DNA of 64,000 nt from DATKDF01 sp963752045 (GTDB taxonomy: Bacteria > Acidobacteriota > Vicinamibacteria > Vicinamibacterales > SCN-69-37): contig CAVVWN010000013.1 in assembly GCA_963752045.1 (NCBI GenBank), forward strand, positions 4,819-68,818, in the 5' to 3' direction. The notes under the pieces were generated by a model. That model had not been told where the DNA came from, searched no databases, and saw nothing but the letters and a program-made list of their open reading frames with translations. Position 1 is the stretch's first letter. Each line of letters starts with the position of its first letter. Shown here in pieces: positions 29,507-37,857 of this stretch. A program made the position numbers and the translations under genes.

Positions 29507-30361
29507 CTACGACGCGGCGCGTTCTCGCAGGCGTCTGGCTCGGAACGCGCCCCAGAGCGCGGCGCCGAGCGCGCCGGCCAGAATCGATTGCGGGTGCGCC
29601 CGCACGTCCACGGCCGTTCCCTGCTTGTCGACGGCCTCGCGCATCGCGGCCACCAGGCCCTTGTCGGCGGCCAGTCCCCCGGTCATCAGCAACACCTCAG
29701 GCGATCCGATCGACACGATGAGCTTGGCCGCGCGACCGGCCATCGAGAGGTGAATGCCCTTGAGGATGTCCGGCAGGCTGATGCCGCGCGAGACCATGTT
29801 GATCACATCGGTCTCGGCAAGCACGGCGCAGATCGACGAGCACATCTCGGGCTTGGTCGCCTGGCACGAGAGCGTGCCGATTTCCTCGAGCGAGACGCCG
29901 AGGTATCGCGCGATGTTCTCCAGAAACTGCCCCGACCCCGACGCGCACTGGCTCGTCATGCGGTAGCCGAGCACCTTGCTTCGGTCGTCCATGGCCACCG
30001 CGCGCGTGTGGAGCGCGCCCATGTCGATGATGCCGCGCGCGTCCGGCTCGAGAAACAACCCTCCCCGCGCGTGCGTCGTCATGCCGTAGAAGTGGCCGGT
30101 GCGGAACGGCACGACCTCGGCCTCGCCGGTGGTGGCAACGTAGGCCAGGTCGCCGGCACCGACACCCGCCTCGGCGAGCACGTCGCGATAGACGTCCTCG
30201 GTCACCGTCGAGACGTCGCGCCGGCGGATGCGCTCGGCCCGGCCAGCCATCAGCCGTTCCCCGCCCGCCTCGTCCGTTTCGACGACGACGATCTTCACGA
30301 CGGCCGATCCGACATCGATGCCGGCCGTGATCATCACATCGCGTGAGGTGTCACTTGCCAT
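29507..30361 (-). CDS. bcrD: Benzoyl-CoA reductase subunit D (ATPase/activase subunit)
   Basis: 284 residues, the usual BcrD length. ATG 30361 has AGGAG 7 bases upstream. It belongs to the BadF/BadG/HgdC ATPase family: phosphate-1 loop GIDVGSAVVKIVVV, GIIDMGALHTRAVAM, and the cysteines SQCASGSGQFLENIA and KPEMCSSICAVLAETDV that help hold the 4Fe-4S cluster shared with BcrA. Together with BcrA it couples ATP hydrolysis to low-potential electron transfer from ferredoxin to the BcrBC catalytic module. It lies 16 bases downstream of bcrA. Confidence 0.93.
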   Translation of the reverse strand: MASDTSRDVMITAGIDVGSAVVKIVVVETDEAGGERLMAGRAERIRRRDVSTVTEDVYRDVLAEAGVGAGDLAYVATTGEAEVVPFRTGHFYGMTTHARGGLFLEPDARGIIDMGALHTRAVAMDDRSKVLGYRMTSQCASGSGQFLENIARYLGVSLEEIGTLSCQATKPEMCSSICAVLAETDVINMVSRGISLPDILKGIHLSMAGRAAKLIVSIGSPEVLLMTGGLAADKGLVAAMREAVDKQGTAVDVRAHPQSILAGALGAALWGAFRARRLRERAAS

Positions 30362-30377
30362 CGGAAGCTCCTGCCCT

Positions 30378-31691
30378 TCAGTGGACGACCGTCGCACCGG
30401 GCGCGCTTCTCGTGCTGCGCAGCGCGAACAGCGCCGCGCCGAGCGCGCCGGTGTAGATGGAGTCGTCGGAGATGTTCATGGTCACCTGACCGTAGTTCTC
30501 GGTGAGGAGCTTGCCGAGCGCGCCCACGGCGGCCGGATTCTTGGCGACGCCGCCGGTGAACGTGAACTCGTTGGTGACGCCGCCCGACCGCGCGATGAGC
30601 GACATCGCGCGGAGGATGATGGCGCGGTGGAGGCCGGCAAGGATGTCCTCGCGGCGTTCGCCAAGCGAGAGACGCTCGCGAAGCTCGGCCCCCGCAAACA
30701 CCGTGCACGTCGAGTTGATCCGCACCGGCCGCGTCGACTCGCAGGCCAGCGGTCCGAGCTCGTGCAGCCCGAGGTTCATCTCGTCGGCAATGTAGCCGAG
30801 GTAGCGGCCGCAGCCGGCGGCACACCGGTCGTTCATCTGGAAGGACGTGACGATGCCCTGGCCGTCCACCTGGATGGCCTTGGTGTCCTGACCGCCGATG
30901 TCGAGCACGGTGCGCGTGGAAGGAAACATCGCGTGCGCGCCAAGCCCGTGGCAGAGAATCTCGGACTTGATGTTGGCCTCCGGGAACGGCAGCCGCGCGC
31001 GGCCGTAGCCCGTGCCGACCGAGGCCACCTGCCGGAGCTCGAGGCCGGCGATACGGATGACGGCATCGGCAAGCGCGTGCTCTTCATTGCCGGTCGCCGC
31101 AATCGCGGCGCGCATGTGGTCCTCGAACCGGCCGCCGGCCTCGGCGGAGTTCTCGACGTCGAGAATCGCCTTGTCGAACAGGCCCAGCAGCTGGTCGTAG
31201 CTCGTGCCCGACTGGCGCGCTTCGGTCTCCGAGAGCGCCATGTACCGGCTGCCGGCCAGGTCGCGGAAGAAGTCGCTCTTGCGGCGCGAGCCTTCCGCAT
31301 AGAGCGACGAAATCTCCGCTCGCATCTCGGTGACGATCCGCTCCACCGACTGGCGCAGGCCCTTGCCGCCCGTGAGCAGCCGGCCGGCAAACCGGTCGAG
31401 CTCGCGCGCGAGCACGACGAGCTGCGAGCGGTACTGCTCGGCCCGGAACGCACGCTCGAGCTGGCCGAGACGCCGACCGAGCTCCGACGCTGACAACCCC
31501 GCCTGCTCGAGCTCGCGCCGGATGAGCGAAAAGCGCGTGTTGATGAGCGCCTCGCCGAGCGACACCTGGCAGGCGACTTCATAGTTGCTGCGGCTGTTGG
31601 TGATGCCGCGGCCGAGCACCTCGGCGTCCTCACCCAGCACGACGGCCTTGGTCGTGGTCGATCCGAGGTCGATGCCGACAGCGTAGTTCAT
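30378..31691 (-). CDS. bcrA: Benzoyl-CoA reductase subunit A (ATPase subunit)
   Basis: 437 residues, as in Thauera-type BcrA. The ATG at 31691 overlaps the bcrB stop (ATGA). Motifs: GIDLGSTTTKAVVL, LDIGGQDTKAIQV, NDRCAAGCGRYLGYIADEM and NSTCTVFAGAEL, giving the nucleotide site and the cluster cysteines, with a C-terminal TGGVAKNPA. The 110-residue insertion after the first ATPase lobe (about residues 60-230) is normal for BcrA compared with BcrD. A longer open frame upstream runs through bcrB and is not real. Confidence 0.94.
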   Translation of the reverse strand: MNYAVGIDLGSTTTKAVVLGEDAEVLGRGITNSRSNYEVACQVSLGEALINTRFSLIRRELEQAGLSASELGRRLGQLERAFRAEQYRSQLVVLARELDRFAGRLLTGGKGLRQSVERIVTEMRAEISSLYAEGSRRKSDFFRDLAGSRYMALSETEARQSGTSYDQLLGLFDKAILDVENSAEAGGRFEDHMRAAIAATGNEEHALADAVIRIAGLELRQVASVGTGYGRARLPFPEANIKSEILCHGLGAHAMFPSTRTVLDIGGQDTKAIQVDGQGIVTSFQMNDRCAAGCGRYLGYIADEMNLGLHELGPLACESTRPVRINSTCTVFAGAELRERLSLGERREDILAGLHRAIILRAMSLIARSGGVTNEFTFTGGVAKNPAAVGALGKLLTENYGQVTMNISDDSIYTGALGAALFALRSTRSAPGATVVH

Positions 31692-32983
31692 GCGGCGCCT
31701 CCAAGGCGTTTCTGCTCGAGCATCTGGAAGTACGATTCCAGGCGGTTCTTGATGTTCGCGGCCGAGAAGTAGCGCGGGTCCACCAGATCGCTTTCGATGA
31801 AGCCGCCCGGTCGGCCCGAGCGCGCCTCCACCTCGCGCAGGATGTGCAGCTGGCCGGCGCTGAACGAGTTGCAGCTCTTCACGGAGTTGATGAGGAACCC
31901 GTCGGCCTCGTACTCCTTCACGTACTGCGTCAGCATGTCGATGCGCGTGGGCAGGCCGAGGTTCGTATAGCAGCCGAGGCAGTACTCGGCCAGCGTCTCG
32001 AGCGGCCGCGACGGATCGTGACGGAAGCCCTGGTCGTAGACGCCGCCGACCTTCGTGTAGGTCGAGGCGACCGCCACGGCGCCCTCGTCGGCGAACATCT
32101 TCCAGAACTGCCGGAAGCTCGTCCAGTTGGGCGGCCCCTCGACGACGACGCGGTAGCGTTCCTGCTCGATGTCGCCGTCGGGCGTCACCGGCCCCTTGCC
32201 CTGCTCGATTCGCTCGGCGATCTCGGCCCTGAGCGCCTGGTAGTACCCGACGGCGTCCTCGGTACCGCGGAACGCGCTGAAGATCGGACCCACGTAGTAG
32301 ACGGCGCCGAAGTACGCGTCGATTGGCGACGGCTTGTGCTTGGCCGACTGCAGCACCCACACCAGGTCGTCTTCAGCCTGTGCCGACCGCGCGAGGTGCT
32401 CGCTCAGCCGATCCTCGTCGTACGCCCGCCCGCTCACCCGCTCGAGCACGGGGATGATGTCGTCTCGCAGCTGCTTCACGACGTACTCGCGCATGGCCGG
32501 CGTGATGCGGCCATCGGGCTGATACGGCACGTGCAGCATGGCCACCGGCGCGTGGTACTCCTCGCGCAGGAGCTCGAACCACTTCATGAACGTGAAGCAC
32601 CCCGTATACGACAGCAGCAGCACGTCCGGGTCCGGCAGCCGCTGACCGGTCGGACCGATGTTGCCGGACTTGAGCATGCCGATGTCGCTCTTGACGTAGG
32701 TGCAGACGTCCTCCGAGTGCCCGTGCTTCTCGGCAATCGAGATGTACTCGGCCGTCTTGCCGCGCATCGCGGACTGCAGCGAGTTGATCTCCGGCAGCAC
32801 CGGAAGCAGGTCGAAGCTGAGGAGCAGCTCCGTGAGGTTGCCGGGCACGAACGTGTAGGCGTTCTTCGCGCCCGTTTCGGGTGAGGCCGCCAGGCGGTCG
32901 AAGTGCCTGGCGATCATCTCCTTCTGCCGCACCTGACTGTCGTCTTTTCTGGCGGCCCCTGCCGCCTGCGCGTCCTTCTTCAT
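31688..32983 (-). CDS. bcrB: Benzoyl-CoA reductase subunit B (catalytic module)
   Basis: 431 residues of the HgdB/FldB/BcrB superfamily; length fits BcrB (about 430) rather than BcrC. The ATG at 32983 overlaps the bcrC stop (ATGA). Cysteines in SYTGCFTFMKWFELL, EYCLGCYTNLG and SVKSCNSFSAGQ are candidates for binding the iron-sulfur cluster in the BcrBC heterodimer, which binds benzoyl-CoA and carries out the two-electron ring reduction to cyclohexa-1,5-diene-1-carbonyl-CoA. It acts in the cytoplasm under low oxygen. Confidence 0.93.
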   Translation of the reverse strand: MKKDAQAAGAARKDDSQVRQKEMIARHFDRLAASPETGAKNAYTFVPGNLTELLLSFDLLPVLPEINSLQSAMRGKTAEYISIAEKHGHSEDVCTYVKSDIGMLKSGNIGPTGQRLPDPDVLLLSYTGCFTFMKWFELLREEYHAPVAMLHVPYQPDGRITPAMREYVVKQLRDDIIPVLERVSGRAYDEDRLSEHLARSAQAEDDLVWVLQSAKHKPSPIDAYFGAVYYVGPIFSAFRGTEDAVGYYQALRAEIAERIEQGKGPVTPDGDIEQERYRVVVEGPPNWTSFRQFWKMFADEGAVAVASTYTKVGGVYDQGFRHDPSRPLETLAEYCLGCYTNLGLPTRIDMLTQYVKEYEADGFLINSVKSCNSFSAGQLHILREVEARSGRPGGFIESDLVDPRYFSAANIKNRLESYFQMLEQKRLGGAA

Positions 32984-34155
32984 GCGCCACTCCACAATTT
33001 GATTGAGTCGGCGAACGTGCCCGCCTGCTCCCGGATGACCTGGAACTGCCCCGTGTTCTCGGAGTACTTGAATGCCGTCCACGGCACGCCGCGCCGTTCG
33101 ATCGCGGCCACCTGCATCGGCTGGTCGAGCAGCGCGGGGTCGCAGAAGCTCGGCGCGCAGAAGATGACGCCCTCGGCCCGCCGCGCCTCGATGCGCAGAG
33201 CCAGCTCCCCGCCCTTCTCGCCCGTCGCGTGGTACCGCGTCGGGCTCGCAATCGCGTCGTTGAGAAATGCGAGCACGAGGTTCTCGAGCGGGTCGCCGTC
33301 GGTCGGGATGTCGGACTTGATCCAGCGGCTCACCTGCACGAAGTCGTCGTCGACGATGTAGCAGCCGGCGCGTTCGAGGGTGCGAATCAGGCCGATCGGC
33401 GGCTGCTCGCAGAAGGAACCGGTGAGGAGCACGCGCGCCTGGTCCATGGGCTGGCGATCGGTCTCGCCGAGCGCGGCTTCGCGATAGTCGGTGAGCAGCT
33501 CCGTGGCCTCGCCGACCGGCAGCACCTGGGTGGCCCGCAGCATCACGTAGAGCTCTGATGTCGGCACGGTCCACGGCTGTTTGTCGCGCAGGTCGTACAG
33601 CTCGCGCACGACCTGGCGGTAGCGGTTGTAGCGCGCAATCGACGCGCGGAGCGCATCGGCATCGTAGGCCCGGGCGCCGCGCGCGGCGAGATCCGCCGAG
33701 AGCGACTCGAGCTCCTGCCGGTAGAAGCGTCCGCCAATCTCCGGCTCGAAGTTCTGCGGCACGTCGAGGTACCGCACGTACTTGTCCGGAAAGAGCATCG
33801 TCCACATCCCGGACAGGTTGCGGATGACGTCGCAGATGGCTGGAAAGACGACGCCGTCGAGGCAATCGAGGCTGCCGTTGAGACCGAGCTCGATGGTCGA
33901 GCGCGGGATGTGACAGATGTAGGACTGGTAGTAGGCGTCGCCGCGGATGATCTCGAGGTCGTCGCGCGCGCCGAGCAGGCCAACCGGCAGCACGCCCTGC
34001 GCGTCGAACAGCTCGCACGGCACGTAGATCGGCATGTAACCGATGGCCATGCCGCCCGTCCGGTCTTTCCACTCGCGAACCGAGCCGAGATGATAGTCGC
34101 GGTAGAGTCCTTCGGCCCGGTCGACCAGATCGGTGAGCGTCGGGCGATCCGTCAT
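32980..34155 (-). CDS. bcrC: Benzoyl-CoA reductase subunit C (catalytic module)
   Basis: 391 residues, close to known BcrC. Recognisable stretches: MPIYVPCELFDAQGVLPVG, a region reading YYQSYICHIPRSTIELGL, DVIRNLSGMW, FPDKYVRYLDVPQNF, GSFCEQPPIGLIRTLE and APSFCDPALLDQPM, ending with REQAGTFADSIKLWSG, which is almost diagnostic. The ATG at 34155 overlaps the dch stop. Pairs with BcrB to form the substrate-reducing half of the class I, ATP-dependent enzyme. Confidence 0.94.
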   Translation of the reverse strand: MTDRPTLTDLVDRAEGLYRDYHLGSVREWKDRTGGMAIGYMPIYVPCELFDAQGVLPVGLLGARDDLEIIRGDAYYQSYICHIPRSTIELGLNGSLDCLDGVVFPAICDVIRNLSGMWTMLFPDKYVRYLDVPQNFEPEIGGRFYRQELESLSADLAARGARAYDADALRASIARYNRYRQVVRELYDLRDKQPWTVPTSELYVMLRATQVLPVGEATELLTDYREAALGETDRQPMDQARVLLTGSFCEQPPIGLIRTLERAGCYIVDDDFVQVSRWIKSDIPTDGDPLENLVLAFLNDAIASPTRYHATGEKGGELALRIEARRAEGVIFCAPSFCDPALLDQPMQVAAIERRGVPWTAFKYSENTGQFQVIREQAGTFADSIKLWSGA

Positions 34156-34922
34156 TGATGCCTCCACTCCGGTGCGCGCTTCGAGAGGAATGCGTCGAGC
34201 CCCTCCACCGCATCCGACGTCCGCATCAGGGTGCCCAGATACAGGCGCTCGAGCTTCGGCAGGTCGGTGCGCAGACGATCTTCGAGGCCCACACGAACGG
34301 CGCGGACGGCCAGCCGCAGGCTCGAGGCCGACTTCGACGAGAGATGCGCGCGCGCCCACTCGAGGGCGGCTTCGGCCGGGTCGCCGTCGGAGATCTCGTT
34401 CACGAGTCCCATGGCCTTGGCCTCCTCGGCGAATATCGAGCGGCCCGAGAGACACAGGTCTTCGGCGTGCGCCCGGCCGATGCGCTCGGGCAGGAGGATC
34501 GATGCGGCCGGCGGAAACACGCCCAGGACGATCTCCGGCTGTCCGAACCTGGCTTCCGACGTCGCGAAGATCCGGTGCGAAAGGCTCACGAGCTCGAGGC
34601 CGCCGCCGAGGCACTGGCCGCGAACGGCGCCGAGAACGACGACGCCGCTTTCGAGCACGGCATACATGAGCGACCCGAACCGCGCCAGCATGCTCGCCAC
34701 CTGGTCGGGCAGGTGCTCCTCGACGCTGGCCCCGAACGAGAAGTGCGATCCGGCCCCTTCGAGCACGACGGCCTTGAGCGCCGGCGTGCGTTTCGCGTCC
34801 TCGAAGACGCCGACGAGCGCGTCCATGAGCGCCGTGTCGAGGATGTTGCCCTTCTTGCCGCCCATCGTGACGCGCCACCACGCGCCGCCATCGATCGGGA
34901 GCACCGTTACGACTTCGGCCAT
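34152..34922 (-). CDS. dch: Cyclohexa-1,5-diene-1-carbonyl-CoA hydratase
   Basis: 256 residues of the crotonase (enoyl-CoA hydratase) fold. ATG 34922 has AAGGAG 5 bases upstream. The start (WWRVTMGGKKGNILDTALM) and the oxyanion-hole regions SFGASVEEHLP and VRGQCLGGGLELVSL fit dienoyl-CoA hydratases of the benzoyl-CoA pathway. It adds water to the product of the reductase, giving 6-hydroxycyclohex-1-ene-1-carbonyl-CoA. Assignment rests on both sequence and position directly ahead of bcrCBAD. It overlaps the GNAT gene upstream by 16 bases. Confidence 0.88.
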   Translation of the reverse strand: MAEVVTVLPIDGGAWWRVTMGGKKGNILDTALMDALVGVFEDAKRTPALKAVVLEGAGSHFSFGASVEEHLPDQVASMLARFGSLMYAVLESGVVVLGAVRGQCLGGGLELVSLSHRIFATSEARFGQPEIVLGVFPPAASILLPERIGRAHAEDLCLSGRSIFAEEAKAMGLVNEISDGDPAEAALEWARAHLSSKSASSLRLAVRAVRVGLEDRLRTDLPKLERLYLGTLMRTSDAVEGLDAFLSKRAPEWRHQ

Positions 34923-35407
34923 CGCGTCTCCTTGCCCGGTTCGGCCGGGTCCCAGGTCTGCTCGAGCTGCACGTAGGGCCCCCCGGAGAACCCGTTGGTG
35001 CGGAAGAACGTCAGCATGGGCACGTTGTTGCGGCGGACCATCGTGCGAATCGTGGCCACGCCGCCCTGCCGCAGCCGGCGACACACGTCGGCCAGCAGAT
35101 CGCTCGCCACGCCCTGACGCGCCAGGCCCGGGTCGACGCCAATCTCCAGAATCCACCCGCACGGCTCGGATCCGAACTCGAAGGCACGCACGTCGGCGAG
35201 CACGAAACCCGCGAGCGCGCCGTCGCGCTCCGCGACCAGGCCCACGCGCGCCCGATCGGTCGCTGGCCCCAGAAAGTCACGGAAGACCTGCGTCCAGTAG
35301 GACGGCTTCGATTCGCCGGTGTGAAGCGCGTCCAGACGCACGACGGCGTCCAGATCGCGTCTCTGGAGCGGACGAATCGAGACGGCCGGCGGCGCGGTTG
35401 CGGTCAT
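34907..35407 (-). CDS. GNAT family N-acetyltransferase within the benzoyl-CoA operon
   Basis: 166 residues. ATG 35407 follows GAGAGGAA. GNAT features: IRPLQRRDLDAVVRLD, LAGFVLADVRAFEFG, acetyl-CoA loop VDPGLARQGVASDLLADVC and FFRTNGFSGGP. It starts 9 bases after the oah stop and overlaps dch, so it is an integral operon member. A distinct second GNAT gene closes the operon (28987). Target unknown; control of an aromatic acyl-CoA ligase or of the pathway enzymes by acetylation is one possibility. Confidence 0.82.
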   Translation of the reverse strand: MTATAPPAVSIRPLQRRDLDAVVRLDALHTGESKPSYWTQVFRDFLGPATDRARVGLVAERDGALAGFVLADVRAFEFGSEPCGWILEIGVDPGLARQGVASDLLADVCRRLRQGGVATIRTMVRRNNVPMLTFFRTNGFSGGPYVQLEQTWDPAEPGKETRWPKS

Positions 35408-35416
35408 CGGTTCCTC

Positions 35417-36512
35417 TCAGGACTTCGTGCGCACCTGGGCGATGACTTCCTCGGTGAGCGCGTCGCTCCAGGCGGCACCCTCAGCCAGCCGCCGGCGCAG
35501 CAGCAGGAAGTCGGCCTCGCGGCAGGCCTTGCTGCCTTCGTTGAAGGCGCGGAACCCGGCACGCGCCTCGGTCATCATGTTGAGCCCCAGCCACGACCGG
35601 TTCGTCTCACGGTTGCGATCCCAGTGCTCGAGCTTGTGCTTCCGCACGCTCTCGAGCGTCTTGCGTCAGGCAGCCCGGGAACGTGTTCGCGAGCTTCCAG
35701 ACGAGTCCGTCGACGGCCCGGTCGAGCTCGGAGAGGTCCACCTCGCCCTGCGCCAGCAGCTTCTTCGCCTCGTCGCGATCGGCCCCGGTCTTCATCTCGC
35801 CGAAGACGATCTGGCCGTTCTCGACCCAGCGGTCCGTGACGACGAGCGGGTTCGGGAAGTACTGCCCTCCGACCTTGAGCCCGGGCACGAGCTTCGTGAC
35901 GAGGCCGAGCCGCATCGCCTTGTGCGCGCTCCAGTGCTCGCAGAGCGTGCAGCTTTCCATCGCCGCCTCGATGCCGACGAAGAGCGGCAGGAAGTCGGTG
36001 CTGCCGCCGTCGGGGGCCGACCCGTGCCGCGGGCCGGCCTGCCCGAACAGGGCCATGTCCTGCGCGACCGTGAAGTCGCAGGCCATGCCGATCTCCTGCC
36101 CGCCGGCGATGCGCATGCCGTTCACGCGGCAGATCACCGGCTTGTCGCAACCGAGAATGGCGCTGACCATGTCGTTGAAGAGCCGCATGTACTGCTGGTA
36201 TTCGCTCGGGCGGCCGGCGTAGTACTCGGCGTACTCCTCGGTGTTGCCGCCGGTGCAGAACGCGCGCGTGCCCGACCCGGTGAACACCACCGCGACGGCC
36301 GCGCGGTCGTTCGACGCGCGGCGCATGCCGAGGATGACGCCCTTGACCATCTCGGTCGTGTAGGAGTTGAGCTGAGCCGGGTTGTCGAGCGTGATGTGCA
36401 CCGTGTGCAGGCCCGGCACGGCCGTGCCACCGGGATCCAGGAGCGGCCGCTCCTCGTAGCGAAGGCCGGGTGCGTCGGCTGGAGTGGTGAGGTTGTGGTC
36501 TCTGAACGTCAT
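35417..36512 (-). CDS. oah: 6-oxocyclohex-1-ene-1-carbonyl-CoA hydrolase, interrupted by one frameshift
   Basis: The crotonase-fold ring-opening hydrolase of the benzoyl-CoA pathway, which converts 6-oxocyclohex-1-ene-1-carbonyl-CoA to 3-hydroxypimeloyl-CoA. The N-terminal 283 or so residues are in one frame (36512 down to about 35663), with TLDNPAQLNSYTTEMVKGVI, SGTRAFCTGGNTEEYAEYY, NGMRIAGGQEIGMACDFTVA and GSAPDGGSTDFLPLF. The last 80 or so (VRKHKLEHWDRNRETNRSWL, then GLNMMTEARAGFRAFNEG) are in another, ending at 35417. Dropping one G at about 35663 restores a continuous protein of about 364 residues, matching the family. Either a consensus error or a recent lesion; a real lesion would break the pathway. 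Confidence 0.88.
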
Positions 36513-36517
36513 GGAAT

Positions 36518-37591
36518 CTACGCCTCCGGAATCAGGACGAGCCGGTTTGCGACGCCGCCGTGGTGCAACTCGGCGAAGACGTCGTTGATGGTCGACATCG
36601 GCCGGCGCTCGATGAACGGCGCGAGCGCGACGCGGCCGGCAAGCACCATGTCGACGATGGCCGGGTAGTGTTCGGGCAGGCAGCCCCAGTTGCCCTGGGC
36701 CACGGCATCAAAGGCCATCAGGTTCGACAAGCGCACCTCGACGGTCTTCGGCGTGTAGCCGACAATCGACAGGTACGCGCCGTGGGCGAGCAACCCGAAT
36801 GCCAGCGTCTGCCCAGCCGGCTGCCCCGACGCCTCGAAGATCTTCATCCGCCACGTCGGGATGTTCCGGCTCTCGGCGAACTTGCGCACCTCTTTTCGCA
36901 GCGCCTTCTGGTCGATCGTCGTCGCGTTGATCGTGAAGGCCGCCCCGTGCGGCTTCAGCCGCTCGAGTCGCCCATCGTCGATGTCGATGGCGACGACGGC
37001 GGCACCGAGCGCGGCCGAAAGCTGAATGCCGAACCCGCCCACGCCGCCCGCGCCGACCCACACGGCGAGGTCGCCTTCGCCAAGGCTGCTTCGGACCACG
37101 GCCTGATACGGCGTCGAGACGGCATCGGCAATCACCGACAAGGCTGCCAGGTCGAGCCCGGCGCCGTTGACGGCCGAATCAGTCAGATCGGGAACCGGGC
37201 ACAGGCCGCGCGCCGGCACGCGCACGTGCGAACCAAAGCCTCCGTGGACGTCGCTGCCCGGAAAGATCTGCTTCGGACAGACCTGGCCGCGACCGGAGAG
37301 ACACGCCGGACACTCGCCGCACGGGAGCACGGCCGGCACCACCACAGACCGTCCGCGCCAGCGTTCCGCACCCGGTCCGGTGTCGACCACGCGCCCGCTG
37401 ATCTCGTGGCCGAGCGTCAGCGGGAACCCATGCCGGGTCGGCACCCCCTCGTAATAGAAACCCAGATCGGTGTGGCACACGCCGCACCCGGCCACCTCGA
37501 CGAGGACTTCGGCGGCGCCGGGGACCTCGTCGCGGGATTCACGAACCATGGGAAGGCCGGGTTCTTTGACGACCCACGACGTCACTTGCAC
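36518..37591 (-). CDS. had: 6-hydroxycyclohex-1-ene-1-carbonyl-CoA dehydrogenase
   Basis: 357 residues, first gene of the operon. GTG 37591 has GAGGAGG 6 bases upstream. It is a zinc-dependent medium-chain alcohol dehydrogenase: catalytic zinc site CGVCHTD and GHEISGRVVDTG, structural zinc cysteines in CGECPACLSGRGQVC, and the nucleotide-binding WVGAGGVGGFGIQLSAALG. Likeness to Had of Thauera and placement next to oah and dch support oxidation of 6-hydroxycyclohex-1-ene-1-carbonyl-CoA with NAD. Oah follows 5 bases later. Confidence 0.88.
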   Translation of the reverse strand: MQVTSWVVKEPGLPMVRESRDEVPGAAEVLVEVAGCGVCHTDLGFYYEGVPTRHGFPLTLGHEISGRVVDTGPGAERWRGRSVVVPAVLPCGECPACLSGRGQVCPKQIFPGSDVHGGFGSHVRVPARGLCPVPDLTDSAVNGAGLDLAALSVIADAVSTPYQAVVRSSLGEGDLAVWVGAGGVGGFGIQLSAALGAAVVAIDIDDGRLERLKPHGAAFTINATTIDQKALRKEVRKFAESRNIPTWRMKIFEASGQPAGQTLAFGLLAHGAYLSIVGYTPKTVEVRLSNLMAFDAVAQGNWGCLPEHYPAIVDMVLAGRVALAPFIERRPMSTINDVFAELHHGGVANRLVLIPEA

Positions 37592-37652
37592 GCTAACCTC
37601 CTCATGGCACTTGACTTACATCGACCAGCCAGAGCCATGGGGCGGCCCGGCT

Positions 37653-37676
37653 AAATAGGTAAAACAATTCCTATTT
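37653..37676. promoter_or_regulatory. Palindromic operator of the benzoyl-CoA operon
   Basis: AAATAGG and CCTATTT form a perfect 7-bp inverted repeat separated by 10 bases. It starts 3 bases downstream of the -10 box of the had promoter and covers the predicted transcription start (about 37673). A bound dimer would block transcription, so repression relieved by a pathway intermediate is the natural reading. Half-site spacing fits MarR- or GntR-like dimers; no such regulator gene is in the window. Confidence 0.55.
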
Positions 37677-37679
37677 GCC

Positions 37680-37708
37680 TATATACGCCGATGGCGGCTC
37701 GAAATCAA
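37680..37708 (-). promoter_or_regulatory. Sigma70-type promoter of the had-bcr operon
   Basis: On the minus strand TTGATT (37703-37708) and TATATA (37680-37685) are spaced by exactly 17 bases. The predicted start near 37673 gives a leader of about 80 bases to the had GTG. It is the best-formed promoter I see in the window. Confidence 0.6.
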
Positions 37709-37857
37709 GGTACTTGGCGGTACCCCGGCAAACGGGTTCGATGGCCAAAGACAAAGCCGGTGCTGTCGCCCGCCACCCTGACGTTGGCGGACAACAGCAC
37801 CGGCGCACGCGACCACACGAACCGTTGTCGGCCGTCTGCACCGAAACGGAAACGGCT

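Noticed and set aside
30378..32360. A 660-codon frame joining bcrA with upstream sequence
   Set aside because: The upstream part is bcrB read in the wrong frame; BcrA starts at 31691 with the ATGA overlap and normal length.
31844..32884. Long antisense ORFs opposite the bcr, histidine kinase and acylase genes
   Set aside because: Antisense frames stay open because of high GC in the third codon position; the peptides lack domain features and are rich in Arg, His and Gly.
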